64,000 nucleotides of DNA from DASRIA01 sp963724065. GTDB lineage: Bacteria > Actinomycetota > Thermoleophilia > Solirubrobacterales > JBBDJG01. The translations under genes and the position numbers were made by a program. Below, piece after piece: positions 45,092 to 53,008 of this stretch (positions are counted from its first letter, which is position 1; the number at the start of each line of letters is the position of its first letter). The notes beneath the pieces are model-generated. The model was not told where the DNA came from. It searched no databases and saw only the letters and a program-made list of their open reading frames with translations. The stretch spans positions 1-64,000 of the forward strand of contig CAVRTB010000002.1 in assembly GCA_963724065.1 (NCBI GenBank), given 5' to 3'.

Positions 45092-45292
45092 ATGCCCTGG
45101 CCGCAAGGCTACGTCGCCACGAAGATTCAAGTCGTGAAGGCACTAGACGACAATCCAGGATCGAGCACCGACCCCCGGGCGCCACGCGACACGAGTCGCT
45201 CCGGACCTGGTCGCGGCCTGATGACGGTGATCTTGCCGGCCTTGCTGATGGCCTACGTCGCGGTTCCGTTGGTCGTCGCGCGGAGCCAGTAG
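45092..45292 (+). CDS. Possible 66-residue single-helix membrane protein
   Basis: The frame ends with one clear hydrophobic helix, LMTVILPALLMAYVAVPLVVA. The N-terminal 40 residues are low-complexity and polar. No strong ribosome site precedes the ATG at 45092. It lies between the divergent methyltransferase and the convergent DUF4440 gene, touching the latter's stop. A shorter form from the ATG near 45221 is possible. Confidence 0.35.
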   Translation: MPWPQGYVATKIQVVKALDDNPGSSTDPRAPRDTSRSGPGRGLMTVILPALLMAYVAVPLVVARSQ

Positions 45293-45673
45293 TCAGCGCG
45301 GACTGTCCAGCGGGCTGATGTGCCGCGAGACCGCCTGCCAGGCTCCGCCCCGCCGCACCCAGACATCGGTCATCAGGAAAGCCTGATTGCGCTGCTTGTC
45401 GTCCATCCATCCGCGCTGGCTGTAGCGTGATCGCGCGAAGCCGAAGTCGCCGTACACATGGACGTCGAGATCAACGTATTCGAACGACTCCAGCGTGTAG
45501 TTGTCACGAGTCACGTCCAGGTACTGCTGCCGCGTGCGGGTCTCGATCCCGGGCCGGCCCGTGATCAGGCTGAACTCAGGCCCCAGCAGCCGCTCCAGGA
45601 ACTCGATGTCACGACGCTTGACGGCGTCCATCCATTCGTGTTGCAGAGCGATCAGCTCCTGCCGTTCATTCAT
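45293..45673 (-). CDS. DUF4440 / NTF2-like protein
   Basis: This is 126 residues from ATG 45673, overlapping the TetR stop (ATGA). NERQELIALQHEWMDAVKRRDIEFLERLLGPEFSLITG is the typical DUF4440 opening. DVHVYGDFGFARSRYSQRGWMDDKQRNQAFLMTDVWVRRGGAWQAVSRHIS completes the cone-like fold. It is fourth NTF2-fold protein in the window. It is coupled to the TetR regulator of the FNR-desaturase operon, so it may bind or modify the same ligand. Confidence 0.8.
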   Translation of the reverse strand: MNERQELIALQHEWMDAVKRRDIEFLERLLGPEFSLITGRPGIETRTRQQYLDVTRDNYTLESFEYVDLDVHVYGDFGFARSRYSQRGWMDDKQRNQAFLMTDVWVRRGGAWQAVSRHISPLDSPR

Positions 45674-46311
45674 GCGCTCTGCGCGCCCACCGTCGCGATC
45701 GCGCTCGCGACGCACGTGCGCACCAGCTCCTCGGGCGCGACCTTGAAGAGCGCCGGCACGCCCGGGGAGACCTCGCGCACCCCGACGCGAATCCGGGCGA
45801 GGTGCATGGTGCCGAGGATCTGGGTCCACAGCACGTTCGCCATGTAGTCGGGGTGCTCGACGGCGAACGCACCGGACTCGGTGCCCGCGCGCAGGGTGCC
45901 GGCGATGTGCTCCGAGCAGCGCGCCATGCCCTGGCCGAGCCGCAGCCAGACGGACTCGGACACACTCCCGTGCAGCCCACGCGCGGGGCCGCGCATCAGC
46001 GCCAGCGTGCAGTCGAGGAAGGCCGGGTAGCGCAGGCAGTAGTTCGCGAAGGTCTCGATGCAACGCTCGAGTCGCGCGGCCGGGTCCGTGCAGCGCTTCA
46101 GCGCGCGCTCGAGCTCACCGGCGAGCTCATCCAAGTAGTGGGTGACCGTGAGCACGTACAGCTCCTCCTTCGAGGAGAAGTGCCTGTAGATCAGGCCGCG
46201 CGCGATTCCGACGGTCTGGGCGATCTTCTCGACCGGCGCATCCTGGATCCCGTGCTGGTCGAACAGCGCACGCGTGGCGGCGACCAGCTCCCGCTCGCGC
46301 TCCTGGCGCAG
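45670..46311 (-). CDS. TetR family regulator of the FNR-desaturase locus (start unclear)
   Basis: The HTH is RELVAATRALFDQHGIQDAPVEKIAQTVGIARGLIYRHFSSKEELY, with the recognition helix GLIYRHF. The ligand domain follows to AIATVGAQSA. No ATG, GTG or TTG is in frame between the operator at 46350-46378 and the HTH. A far-upstream start at 46470 would run through the operator and the FNR gene. CTG at 46311 is used here as a guess; a base error is the alternative. It probably represses the divergent FNR-DesA3-like operon and itself, responding to acyl-CoA or fatty acid. Confidence 0.75.
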   Translation of the reverse strand: MRQERERELVAATRALFDQHGIQDAPVEKIAQTVGIARGLIYRHFSSKEELYVLTVTHYLDELAGELERALKRCTDPAARLERCIETFANYCLRYPAFLDCTLALMRGPARGLHGSVSESVWLRLGQGMARCSEHIAGTLRAGTESGAFAVEHPDYMANVLWTQILGTMHLARIRVGVREVSPGVPALFKVAPEELVRTCVASAIATVGAQSA

Positions 46312-46349
46312 GGGCTTCGCGCGCGAGGCTATGTCCCGGCTCCCGGCTG

Positions 46350-46393
46350 TGAGAACACATGGTTGACAGTCGTTCTCATATTTTTCGTATGCT
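46350..46393 (+). promoter_or_regulatory. Promoter and TetR operator of the FNR-desaturase operon
   Basis: TGAGAAC (46350-46356) and GTTCTCA (46372-46378) form a 7-bp inverted repeat. It flanks the -35 TTGACA (46363-46368). TATGCT (46388-46393) can serve as -10 with a 19-bp spacer. The ATG at 46401 lies 7 nt after this -10, so a leaderless transcript is likely. The operator covers the -35 region, fitting repression. Confidence 0.7.
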
Positions 46394-46400
46394 ACCCGCG

Positions 46401-47498
46401 ATGGCGGAACGCGGAGCCCCTCCCAAGGTCCACCCGGTGCAGCGCACGGCGCTGCGTGCGGTGCGGGCACTGTTCACCCCGCTGCTGCCCGACGACTACC
46501 TCGAGCTGATCAACCCGCTGTGGTCGACGCGCGAGCTGCGCGGCCGCATCGAGCGCATCGAGCGCGAGACCCCCGACACGGTCACGGTCCTGATCCGGCC
46601 CGGGTACGAGTGGATGGGCCACGAACCCGGCCAGTACCTGCGCATCGGCGTCGTGGTCGACGGCGTCCACCACTGGCGCGCCTACTCTCTGACCTCCGAC
46701 CCCGACCGGCCCGACGGATGGATCAGCATCACGCCGAAGCTGGTCGACTCGGGGAAGGTGTCGCCGTACTTCGTCACGCGCGCGAAGCCGGGCGAGATCG
46801 TGCGACTCGGCGGCGTCGAGGGCACGTTCGTGCTCCCCGCTCCCCTGCCCGAGAGGCTGCTGTTCGTGAGCGCGGGCAGCGGCATCACGCCGGTGATGAG
46901 CATGCTGCGCAGCCTCGATCGCCGCGGCGCAGTCGCGGATGTCGTGCACGCGCACTCGGCGCGCAGCGCGGACGGCGTGATCTTCGCAAAGCAGTTGAGC
47001 GGCCTCGCCGAGCGCAATCCCGGCTTTCGCCTCCACGTCCAGCTGACGGGGGACAAGGGCCGCATGTCCCCCCAGGACCTCGACGCGCTGTGTCCCGACT
47101 GGCGCGAGCGCGAGGCGTTTCTCTCCGGACCCGGCCCGATGCTCGACGCCCTGACCGATCACTGGGAGCGCGAGGGCGACCTCGCGCGCCTCCACATGGA
47201 GCGCTTCCAGCCCGTGATCGGAGGCGAAGCGGGCGAGGGCATCGGCGGCCCGGTGCGCTTTGGCAAGAGCGGCGTCGAGGCCGCGTGCGACGGCGGCACG
47301 CCGATCCTCGTCGCGGGCGAGGAGGCGGGCGCGACGCTCCCGTTCGGCTGCCGGATGGGCATCTGCCACACCTGCGTCGGCCGCCTGCATTCCGGTCAGG
47401 TGCGCGACCTGCGCACGGGCGACGTGTACGGGCAGCCCGGCGAGATGGTCCGCACATGCGTGAACGCGCCCGAAGGCGCGATCGAGATCGAGCTTTGA
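46401..47498 (+). CDS. Ferredoxin-NADP reductase-type flavoprotein with 2Fe-2S domain
   Basis: This is 365 residues from ATG 46401. An FAD domain with HWRAYSLTSDPD (RxYS) is followed by an NAD(P) domain with LFVSAGSGITPVMSMLR. A C-terminal plant-type 2Fe-2S ferredoxin has FGCRMGICHTCVGRLHSG and a fourth Cys in VRTCVNAP. The N-terminal helix LRAVRALFTPLLPDDYLELINPLWS is typical of electron donors for DesA3-type desaturases (Mycobacterium Rv3230c style). It transfers electrons from NADPH to the desaturase gene 31 bp downstream. Confidence 0.88.
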   Translation: MAERGAPPKVHPVQRTALRAVRALFTPLLPDDYLELINPLWSTRELRGRIERIERETPDTVTVLIRPGYEWMGHEPGQYLRIGVVVDGVHHWRAYSLTSDPDRPDGWISITPKLVDSGKVSPYFVTRAKPGEIVRLGGVEGTFVLPAPLPERLLFVSAGSGITPVMSMLRSLDRRGAVADVVHAHSARSADGVIFAKQLSGLAERNPGFRLHVQLTGDKGRMSPQDLDALCPDWREREAFLSGPGPMLDALTDHWEREGDLARLHMERFQPVIGGEAGEGIGGPVRFGKSGVEAACDGGTPILVAGEEAGATLPFGCRMGICHTCVGRLHSGQVRDLRTGDVYGQPGEMVRTCVNAPEGAIEIEL

Positions 47499-47529
47499 CC
47501 CGACGCAAACGCCACAGAGAGGATCCCCG

Positions 47530-48768
47530 ATGTCCACGAGCCTGATCGAGAGCCCGCTCGCTCACCTGAGCCCCGAGCAGATCGAAGAGCTCGCCCGCGA
47601 GTTCGACGCGATCCACGACGACGTCTACGCGGACCTGGGCGAGCGCGACCGCCGCTACATCGAGAGCATGATCGAGATGCATCGCCGGCTGCTCGTGATG
47701 AGCCGCGTGGGGCTGCTGTTGGCGCACCACCGGCCGGCGTGGCTGGCGGGCACCACCGCGCTGTCGCTCGCGAAGATCCTCGAGAACATGGAGATCGGGC
47801 ACAACGTGCTGCACGGCCAGTGGGACTGGATGAACGACCCCCAGATCCACTCCTCCACCTGGGACTGGGACACGGCGTCGACCTCGGAGGCGTGGAAGCA
47901 CTCGCACAACTACGTGCACCACACCTTCACGAACATCCGTGGCAAGGACCGTGACCTCGGCTACGAGATCATGCGCATCGACCCGCACCAGAGCTGGCAT
48001 CCCGTGTACCTGGCGCAGCCGCTCTACAACCTGGCGCTCGCGGCGTTCTTCGAGTGGGGCGTCGCGATGCACGACCTCGACTTCGAGGCGATCCGCAGCG
48101 GCCAGAAGTCGAAGGCGCAGATCAAGCGCGAGCTGAAGGGAATCTTTGGCAAGGCCCGCAGCCAGGTCGTCAAGGACTACATCGCATGGCCGCTGATGAG
48201 CGGACTCGCGACCGCCGCGCTCGACATCGCCCGCGGGCGACGGGGAGGGGCGGCACGCAACGGTGCGCGCGCCTTCCGCTCGACCGTGACCGCGAACTTC
48301 ACCGCGAACATCGTCCGCAACGTGTGGTCCTACGCGATCATCTTCTGCGGTCACTTCCCGGATCAGACGTACACGTTCAGCGAGGCGGAGGCGACCGACG
48401 AAGAGCGCGGCGCCTGGTACGTGCGCCAACTCGCGGGCGCCGCGAACATCGAGGGCAGCGCCCTCTTCCACGTCGCGAGCGGGAACCTCGGGTACCAGGT
48501 CGAGCACCATCTGTTTCCCGACATGCCGAGCACTCGCTACGCGGAGATCGCACCCCGCGTGAAGGACATCTGCGAGCGCTACGGGCTCCCGTACAACACC
48601 GGCCCGTTCCTCCAGCAACTCGGCATGGTGCAGCGCACGATCCTGCGGCTCGCGTTCCCCGGTGGGCGCCCACGGCCGAAGCCGGGGCCCTACCGTGGCG
48701 GCGACGAAGTCTCCGCGTCACCGGCGCCGGGCGGCAACGGGCGCGTGGCGGTGCGGTCGGGCGGGTGA
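47530..48768 (+). CDS. DesA3-like stearoyl-CoA/acyl desaturase
   Basis: This is 412 residues with the ribosome site GAGAGGAT before the ATG. The histidine boxes are MEIGHNVLHGQWDWM, HSHNYVHHTFTN (HxxHH) and the QVEHHLFPDMP third box of the front-end/DesA3 type. LTPEQIEELARE-like N-terminal helix and a tail rich in Pro, Gly and Arg are present. It makes unsaturated acyl chains (for example oleoyl) with electrons from the upstream FNR. The operon is probably controlled by the divergent TetR protein. About 470 bp without a gene follow. Confidence 0.9.
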   Translation: MSTSLIESPLAHLSPEQIEELAREFDAIHDDVYADLGERDRRYIESMIEMHRRLLVMSRVGLLLAHHRPAWLAGTTALSLAKILENMEIGHNVLHGQWDWMNDPQIHSSTWDWDTASTSEAWKHSHNYVHHTFTNIRGKDRDLGYEIMRIDPHQSWHPVYLAQPLYNLALAAFFEWGVAMHDLDFEAIRSGQKSKAQIKRELKGIFGKARSQVVKDYIAWPLMSGLATAALDIARGRRGGAARNGARAFRSTVTANFTANIVRNVWSYAIIFCGHFPDQTYTFSEAEATDEERGAWYVRQLAGAANIEGSALFHVASGNLGYQVEHHLFPDMPSTRYAEIAPRVKDICERYGLPYNTGPFLQQLGMVQRTILRLAFPGGRPRPKPGPYRGGDEVSASPAPGGNGRVAVRSGG

Positions 48769-49237
48769 CTCGGGCGCGCTTGCCCTAGATGTCGTCCCAA
48801 CCACGTTGCTCAGGCCGCGCAATGCGCCTCGCGGGCGCAAGCTCGGGCGTGGAGAACCGGGTGGGCAAGGGAAGAGCGGATCGTCGGCGTCTGCGACCGC
48901 GCTGGGCGGCGCAGTGTCACGAGACTTCAGAGAAAGGTCGCGGTCACGGGCGAAAGCCCTCCGGGTCGCGCATCGGCCGCCGAACTTTCCCTCCCGCCAT
49001 GCGTGAAAGTGGACGCCAGGAGGGAAAGTTCGTCGACCGGCGCCTGCCGGACGACGCACCTCATGCGAATCACGCGCAGACGGCTCTTTCACGAGCGACG
49101 CGTGCGCTTTGCGTCGCAAACGACGCGTCGCGCGAGTCCTTGCTCGTCCCGGGTCCTGCTCTCCTTACCCACCCCGGTTTTCGAACCCGCCACCAGCGCC
49201 AGGCCCGCAACCGGGACAACGTGCGTGGGAACTGCAG
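48769..49237. other. Convergent intergenic region (469 bp), no gene seen
   Basis: This lies between the desaturase (+) and the acyl-CoA ligase (-). Several short open frames exist on both strands, but none has a ribosome site or family features. The only structure I find is the double-hairpin element at 48981-49056. Confidence 0.6.
48981..49056. repeat. Overlapping double-hairpin element R3
   Basis: CGAACTTTCCCTCC (48981-48994) and GGAGGGAAAGTTCG (49019-49032) are perfect 14-bp arms around a 24-nt loop. A second hairpin, CGTCGACCGGC (49031-49041) with GCCGGACGACG (49046-49056), has one A-A mismatch and shares two bases with the first. The architecture (24-nt loop, overlapping second hairpin, convergent-gene location) is the same as R1, though the sequence differs. 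Confidence 0.75.
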
Positions 49238-50857
49238 CTACACCGGGCGCAGGTCGCCGGCCAGGAAGCGGTCGCGCAGGACGAACTTCTGCACCTTGCC
49301 CGACGGCGTCATCGGGAACTCGTCGACGAAGACCCAGATGCGCGGCGCCTTGTACGCCGAGAGCTCCGCCCGGACGTAGGCGTCGAGCTCGTCCTTCTCC
49401 GGCGTCGTCCCGGGCGCCGCACGGACGAACGCGCACACCTGCTCCCCCCACTTGTCGTCCGGGATCCCCACGACAGCCGCGTCGCCGACCGATCCGTGGG
49501 TGAACAGCCGCTGCTCGATCTCGCGCGGGAAGATGTTCTCGCCGCCGCGGATGATCATGTCCTTCAGCCGTCCCTCGATGCGGCAGTGGCCGCGATCGTC
49601 CATCGACGCGAGGTCACCGGTGTGCAGCCAGCCGTCGTCGTCGATCGCTTCGGCGGTCGCGTCGGGCATCTCGTAGTAGCCGTGCATGACGAGGTAGCCC
49701 CGCGTGCACAGCTCGCCCACGACGCCGCACGGAACGGTCTTGCCGGTGGGCGGGTCGACGATCTTCACCTCGGTCTGCGGGAGCGGGCGGCCGATCGTGG
49801 TGGCTCGATCCTCGAAGCTGTCGTCGAGGCGGCCCTGGGTGATCACCGGCGAGCTCTCGGTCTGGCCGTAGATGATCGAGAAGCGCACGCCGAGGCGATC
49901 CTCGATGCGCTTGACGAGGTCGGGCACCACGACCGCGCCGCCCGATAGCGCCGCGCGCACCGACGAGAGGTCGCGCGTTTCGAAGCCCGGGTCTTCGGTC
50001 AGCGCGATCAGCACGGTCGGAACGCCGGCGAGCGCCGCGGCACGCTCGGACTCGATCAGGTCGAGCATCAGCCCAGGCTCGAAGGCGAGCACCGGCACAT
50101 GCGCGAGCCGGTGCGAGACGCAGCCGAGCGCGCCGAGGCCACATCCGGCGGTGTGGAACAACGGGAACGGGTTCACGTAGGCCTCGCCCGGCGCGAACTC
50201 GAACCGGCCGAGCGTCATGCGGGCGTTGTTCGTCAACCCGCGGTGGTGCAGAAGCGCGCCTTTGGGGAAGCCGGTCGTGCCCGACGTGTACTGGATCTGG
50301 ACGGGGTCGTCCGGACGGACGTCGGGGAGCTGCTCGGCGGGTGCGCCGGACGCCAGGAATGCCTCGAGGTCGGTGAAGGCGATCGCCTCGCGCAGCCCGG
50401 GGAGCCGGCTGCGGACGGCCTCGAGCGACTGCGCCATCGGATTCCCGCGGAACTCAGGCAGCAGGAAGACCCCGGCCGCGCCGGACTGCTCCAGCACGTA
50501 CTCGAGCTCGCCGGGCTTGTACGCGGGGTTGACCGTCACCAGGACCAGGCCCGCCAGTGCCGCGCCGAACTCCACCACCTCCCACTCAGGGATGTTGGGC
50601 GCCCACACGGCGACCCGCTCGCCGGGCTCGAAACGACCGAGCAGCGCACGCGCGCAGCGCTCGGCGTCGTCGAGCAGCTCCCCGTAGGTCCAGCGCCGCC
50701 GCTGCTGTGGATCAGGATGCCCGCCGATCAGCGCGGGCTGGTCGGGGCCGGCCTGCGCCGCGTCGCGCAGGATCCCCCCGACCGTCGTCTCGAGCACGGG
50801 CTCGCTGCGGTCCGCGGGGTAGTACGACTCGCTCAGCGTGGGCGTCGTGACGGTCAA
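49238..50857 (-). CDS. Acyl-CoA synthetase, class I adenylate-forming (FadD-like)
   Basis: This is 539 residues. The TTG start at 50857 is preceded by GGAGGAGG. QIQYTSGTTGFPKGALLHH is the P-loop (A3 motif). IIYGQTESSPV is A5, WLHTGDLASMDDRGHCRIEGRLKDMIIRGGENIFPREIE is A7-A8, and the C-terminal PMTPSGKVQKFVL carries the catalytic Lys (A10). Its likely role is to activate medium- or long-chain fatty acids to CoA thioesters. It converges on the desaturase gene and could act in the same fatty acid pathway. Confidence 0.9.
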   Translation of the reverse strand: MTVTTPTLSESYYPADRSEPVLETTVGGILRDAAQAGPDQPALIGGHPDPQQRRRWTYGELLDDAERCARALLGRFEPGERVAVWAPNIPEWEVVEFGAALAGLVLVTVNPAYKPGELEYVLEQSGAAGVFLLPEFRGNPMAQSLEAVRSRLPGLREAIAFTDLEAFLASGAPAEQLPDVRPDDPVQIQYTSGTTGFPKGALLHHRGLTNNARMTLGRFEFAPGEAYVNPFPLFHTAGCGLGALGCVSHRLAHVPVLAFEPGLMLDLIESERAAALAGVPTVLIALTEDPGFETRDLSSVRAALSGGAVVVPDLVKRIEDRLGVRFSIIYGQTESSPVITQGRLDDSFEDRATTIGRPLPQTEVKIVDPPTGKTVPCGVVGELCTRGYLVMHGYYEMPDATAEAIDDDGWLHTGDLASMDDRGHCRIEGRLKDMIIRGGENIFPREIEQRLFTHGSVGDAAVVGIPDDKWGEQVCAFVRAAPGTTPEKDELDAYVRAELSAYKAPRIWVFVDEFPMTPSGKVQKFVLRDRFLAGDLRPV

Positions 50858-50918
50858 TCCTGTCCTCCTCCTCAGGGTCTGCGCACACTATCCCCGCATA
50901 TGCGCCGCCCGCGCAAGC

Positions 50919-51188
50919 TCAGGTCGCAACGCGGGTGGAGCGCCGGCCCGACCACCAGCGGTACAGGCCGAGCAGGACCATCACGCCGATGATGGCGCCC
51001 ACCAGGCCGCCCAGGTCGAACGCGTCGTCGTCGCCGATCCCGAGGCCAAGGGTGAAGATCACCCATCCGAGCGCCGACCCTGCGAGGCCCAGCAGAATGG
51101 TGGCGAAGAATCCGCCGGGATCGTCGCCGGGCATGAGCGCCTTGCCGATGAACCCGGCCACGAGGCCAAGTATTAGTGCACCGATCAC
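50919..51188 (-). CDS. GlsB/YeaQ/YmgE family membrane protein
   Basis: This is 89 residues with three membrane helices. The GTG start follows AGGAGGA. MIGALILGLVAGFIGKALMPGDDPGGFFATILLGLAGSALGWVIF is the family core (transglycosylase-associated protein type). Members are stress- or cell-envelope-related, with no biochemical function proven. The single helix near the end (VGAIIGVMVLLGLYRWW) and basic tail are typical. Single gene. Confidence 0.9.
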   Translation of the reverse strand: MIGALILGLVAGFIGKALMPGDDPGGFFATILLGLAGSALGWVIFTLGLGIGDDDAFDLGGLVGAIIGVMVLLGLYRWWSGRRSTRVAT

Positions 51189-51277
51189 AGTTCCTCCTAC
51201 GTTGTCATTGACATGTGAGGAGGTCTACCCAACCGATGCCCTCCTACGCACGACGTGCGAGAAAGACGGGCGAACGC

Positions 51278-52048
51278 TCAGCGCTGGAGCCGGATCGCGT
51301 TGAGGTCGCGCTCCTCGACCTCGTCGGCGCGCTCGATCAGGGCCTCGATGTCGTCGTGCTCGGCGTGGATGTACCGGCCGGCGAGGCGGTCGGCTCTGCC
51401 GCTCGCGAGCACGCGCACCAGTCGCGGCGCAAGCTCCGGCGGAGTCCACGGCATGTCGGGGCCGAAGGGCTCCGTCATGTCGGTGCGCACGAGGCCGGGG
51501 CTGATCACGAAGACCGAGATGCCGAACTCGGCCACCTGGCCCGCGAGCAGCTCGCCGAAGCGCCCGAGCGCCGCCTTGCTCGCTCCGTAGGAAGGGACAC
51601 CAGCGCGGGGCAGGTACGACGCGCCGCTACCGGTGTTGACGATCCGGCCGTGACCGCGCTCGACCATGCCGCGCAGCACGGCGCGCGCGCAGAGGTAGGC
51701 GCCCAGCACGTTGATCTCGAACACGTGCCACCAGTCCGCCGGGTCCTCCTCCCACGGCAACGAGCTGGACGGGCCGATGCCGGCGTTGTTGACGAGCAGG
51801 TCGATCGGTCCGAGCTCGCGCTCGACGGCCGCCGTCATCGCCTCCACGTCCTCCTGCCTGCTCACGTCCGCGGTCACCGCAAGGCCACCGATCTCCCGCG
51901 CGGTCTCCTCTACCTGGCCCGCGCTGCGCGCGGCCACCGCGACGCGCATCCCCGCATCGGCCAACTCGCGTGCGATCAGGCGGCCGATGCCGCGACCGCC
52001 GCCGGTGACGAGCGCAACCTGGCCCTCGAGCTCGCGGGAGGAGTTCAC
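51278..52048 (-). CDS. Short-chain dehydrogenase/reductase
   Basis: This is 256 residues from GTG 52048. LEGQVALVTGGGRGIGRLIARELADAGMRVAVAARS is the cofactor fold, whose Arg-Ser end favours NADP(H). DLLVNNAGIG, the catalytic Ser in IVNTGSGASYL, and PSYGASKAALGRFGE (YxxxK) are intact. ISPGLVRTDMTEPFG is the usual post-catalytic loop. It is a classical SDR of unknown substrate. The C-terminal tail contains IHAEHDDIEALIERADEVEERDL. Confidence 0.88.
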   Translation of the reverse strand: MNSSRELEGQVALVTGGGRGIGRLIARELADAGMRVAVAARSAGQVEETAREIGGLAVTADVSRQEDVEAMTAAVERELGPIDLLVNNAGIGPSSSLPWEEDPADWWHVFEINVLGAYLCARAVLRGMVERGHGRIVNTGSGASYLPRAGVPSYGASKAALGRFGELLAGQVAEFGISVFVISPGLVRTDMTEPFGPDMPWTPPELAPRLVRVLASGRADRLAGRYIHAEHDDIEALIERADEVEERDLNAIRLQR

Positions 52049-52085
52049 CCCGGGGAGGATACGCGGACCACTCGGCCCGGATCCT

Positions 52086-52637
52086 TCAGGCCTCCACGGC
52101 GGCGCGGCGCACCGCCTCGTCAAGCCGGGCGAACCGCGGGTCGTCCGGGTCGAGCATGGTCGCGAGCGCCGATCGCAGCGCCTCGAGGTCGAGCGTGCTC
52201 GCAGAGACCATCGCCTCGATGTCCGCCCAGTCGCGCGTGCGGTCGAACATCACCTTGAACATCGCGAGCTCGACCGGCCCGAGCACCGGAATCCGGGTGC
52301 CGGAGAAGGGAACGGTGCGCCGGTTGCGCGCGGCGTCCTCGTGGATGGGGACGTAGTCGAAGAACAGGTCGATCGGGGTCTCGTCCCACCAGAGGCGGAT
52401 CTGCCCGTCACGCTCGATCCGCTCGGCCGTGCCATCCGGAGACTCCACGCCGTCCGGCAGCGCGCGCAGGGCGCGAGCGCTCCCGGCGGCCGGAAGGAAG
52501 ACGTTCAGGTCGATGTCGCTCGTGCCGCGCGGGTCGAGCGTCCAGTAGGCGAGCGCGATCGCCCCGCCGAAGGCGTGCGGGATCCGCTTTCGCGCCAGCG
52601 CGCGATGCAGCGCGACCACCCGCTCCGCGAGCGTCAT
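52086..52637 (-). CDS. Nucleotidyltransferase-fold protein, candidate toxin or partner of HTH protein
   Basis: This is 183 residues. HAFGGAIALAYWTLDPRGTSDIDLNVFLP carries the nucleotidyltransferase GG...DxD signature (GTSDIDL). IDLFFDYVPIHEDA may supply the third acidic residue. VLGPVELAMFKVMFDRTRDWADIEAMV resembles the helical part of AbiEii/MNT-type proteins. It overlaps the HTH gene by 4 nt (ATGA), with the HTH gene first. This order and coupling are characteristic of toxin-antitoxin pairs. Activity as a toxin is inferred. Confidence 0.75.
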   Translation of the reverse strand: MTLAERVVALHRALARKRIPHAFGGAIALAYWTLDPRGTSDIDLNVFLPAAGSARALRALPDGVESPDGTAERIERDGQIRLWWDETPIDLFFDYVPIHEDAARNRRTVPFSGTRIPVLGPVELAMFKVMFDRTRDWADIEAMVSASTLDLEALRSALATMLDPDDPRFARLDEAVRRAAVEA

Positions 52638-52975
52638 GCCGCACGGTCCCGGCGAGCGACGAGGCGCGGATAACGCAGGCGGGCCTCATGCCGGCTCGGC
52701 AATGCCTCCGCAAGCGCGAGCACCTCGACGAGGCCACGTCCCGCGGCCGCGAGCTGCAGCTCCCCGACCGCGATCAGCGGGCGCTCCGCCGGCTCGACGG
52801 CGAGCCTCGATCCCGCGGCGGCGAGCAGCCGGCTCAGCGTGGCGACCGAAGGTTGCTTGCGAGCGCTCTCGTAGGCAGAGACGGCTGCCTGCGAGGTGCC
52901 CGCCCGGGCGGCGAGCGCCCCCTGGGTGAGCCCCGCCCGCAGTCGTGCGGAGCGAAGTGCGGAAGCAGCATCCAT
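52634..52975 (-). CDS. XRE-type HTH protein, candidate antitoxin
   Basis: This is 113 residues from ATG 52975. RSARLRAGLTQGALAARAGTSQAAVSAYESARKQPSVATLSRLLAAAG is a clean XRE/Cro helix-turn-helix. The C-terminal 50 residues (PLIAVGELQLAAAGRGLVEVLALAEALPSRHEARLRYPRLVARR) may bind the partner. A perfect 18-bp palindrome lies 9 bp before its start. It and the downstream nucleotidyltransferase form a two-gene module resembling toxin-antitoxin or defence systems. Confidence 0.8.
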   Translation of the reverse strand: MDAASALRSARLRAGLTQGALAARAGTSQAAVSAYESARKQPSVATLSRLLAAAGSRLAVEPAERPLIAVGELQLAAAGRGLVEVLALAEALPSRHEARLRYPRLVARRDRAA

Positions 52976-52984
52976 TACGGCCAG

Positions 52985-53002
52985 TATATCCAAGTGGATA
53001 TA
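52985..53002. promoter_or_regulatory. Perfect operator palindrome of the HTH/nucleotidyltransferase module
   Basis: TATATCCAAGTGGATATA has two perfect 8-bp arms with a 2-bp centre. It is AT-rich in a GC-rich background and lies 9 bp upstream of the HTH gene start. It is the probable autoregulatory binding site and also overlaps a possible -10 region. Confidence 0.8.
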
Positions 53003-53008
53003 TTCGTG

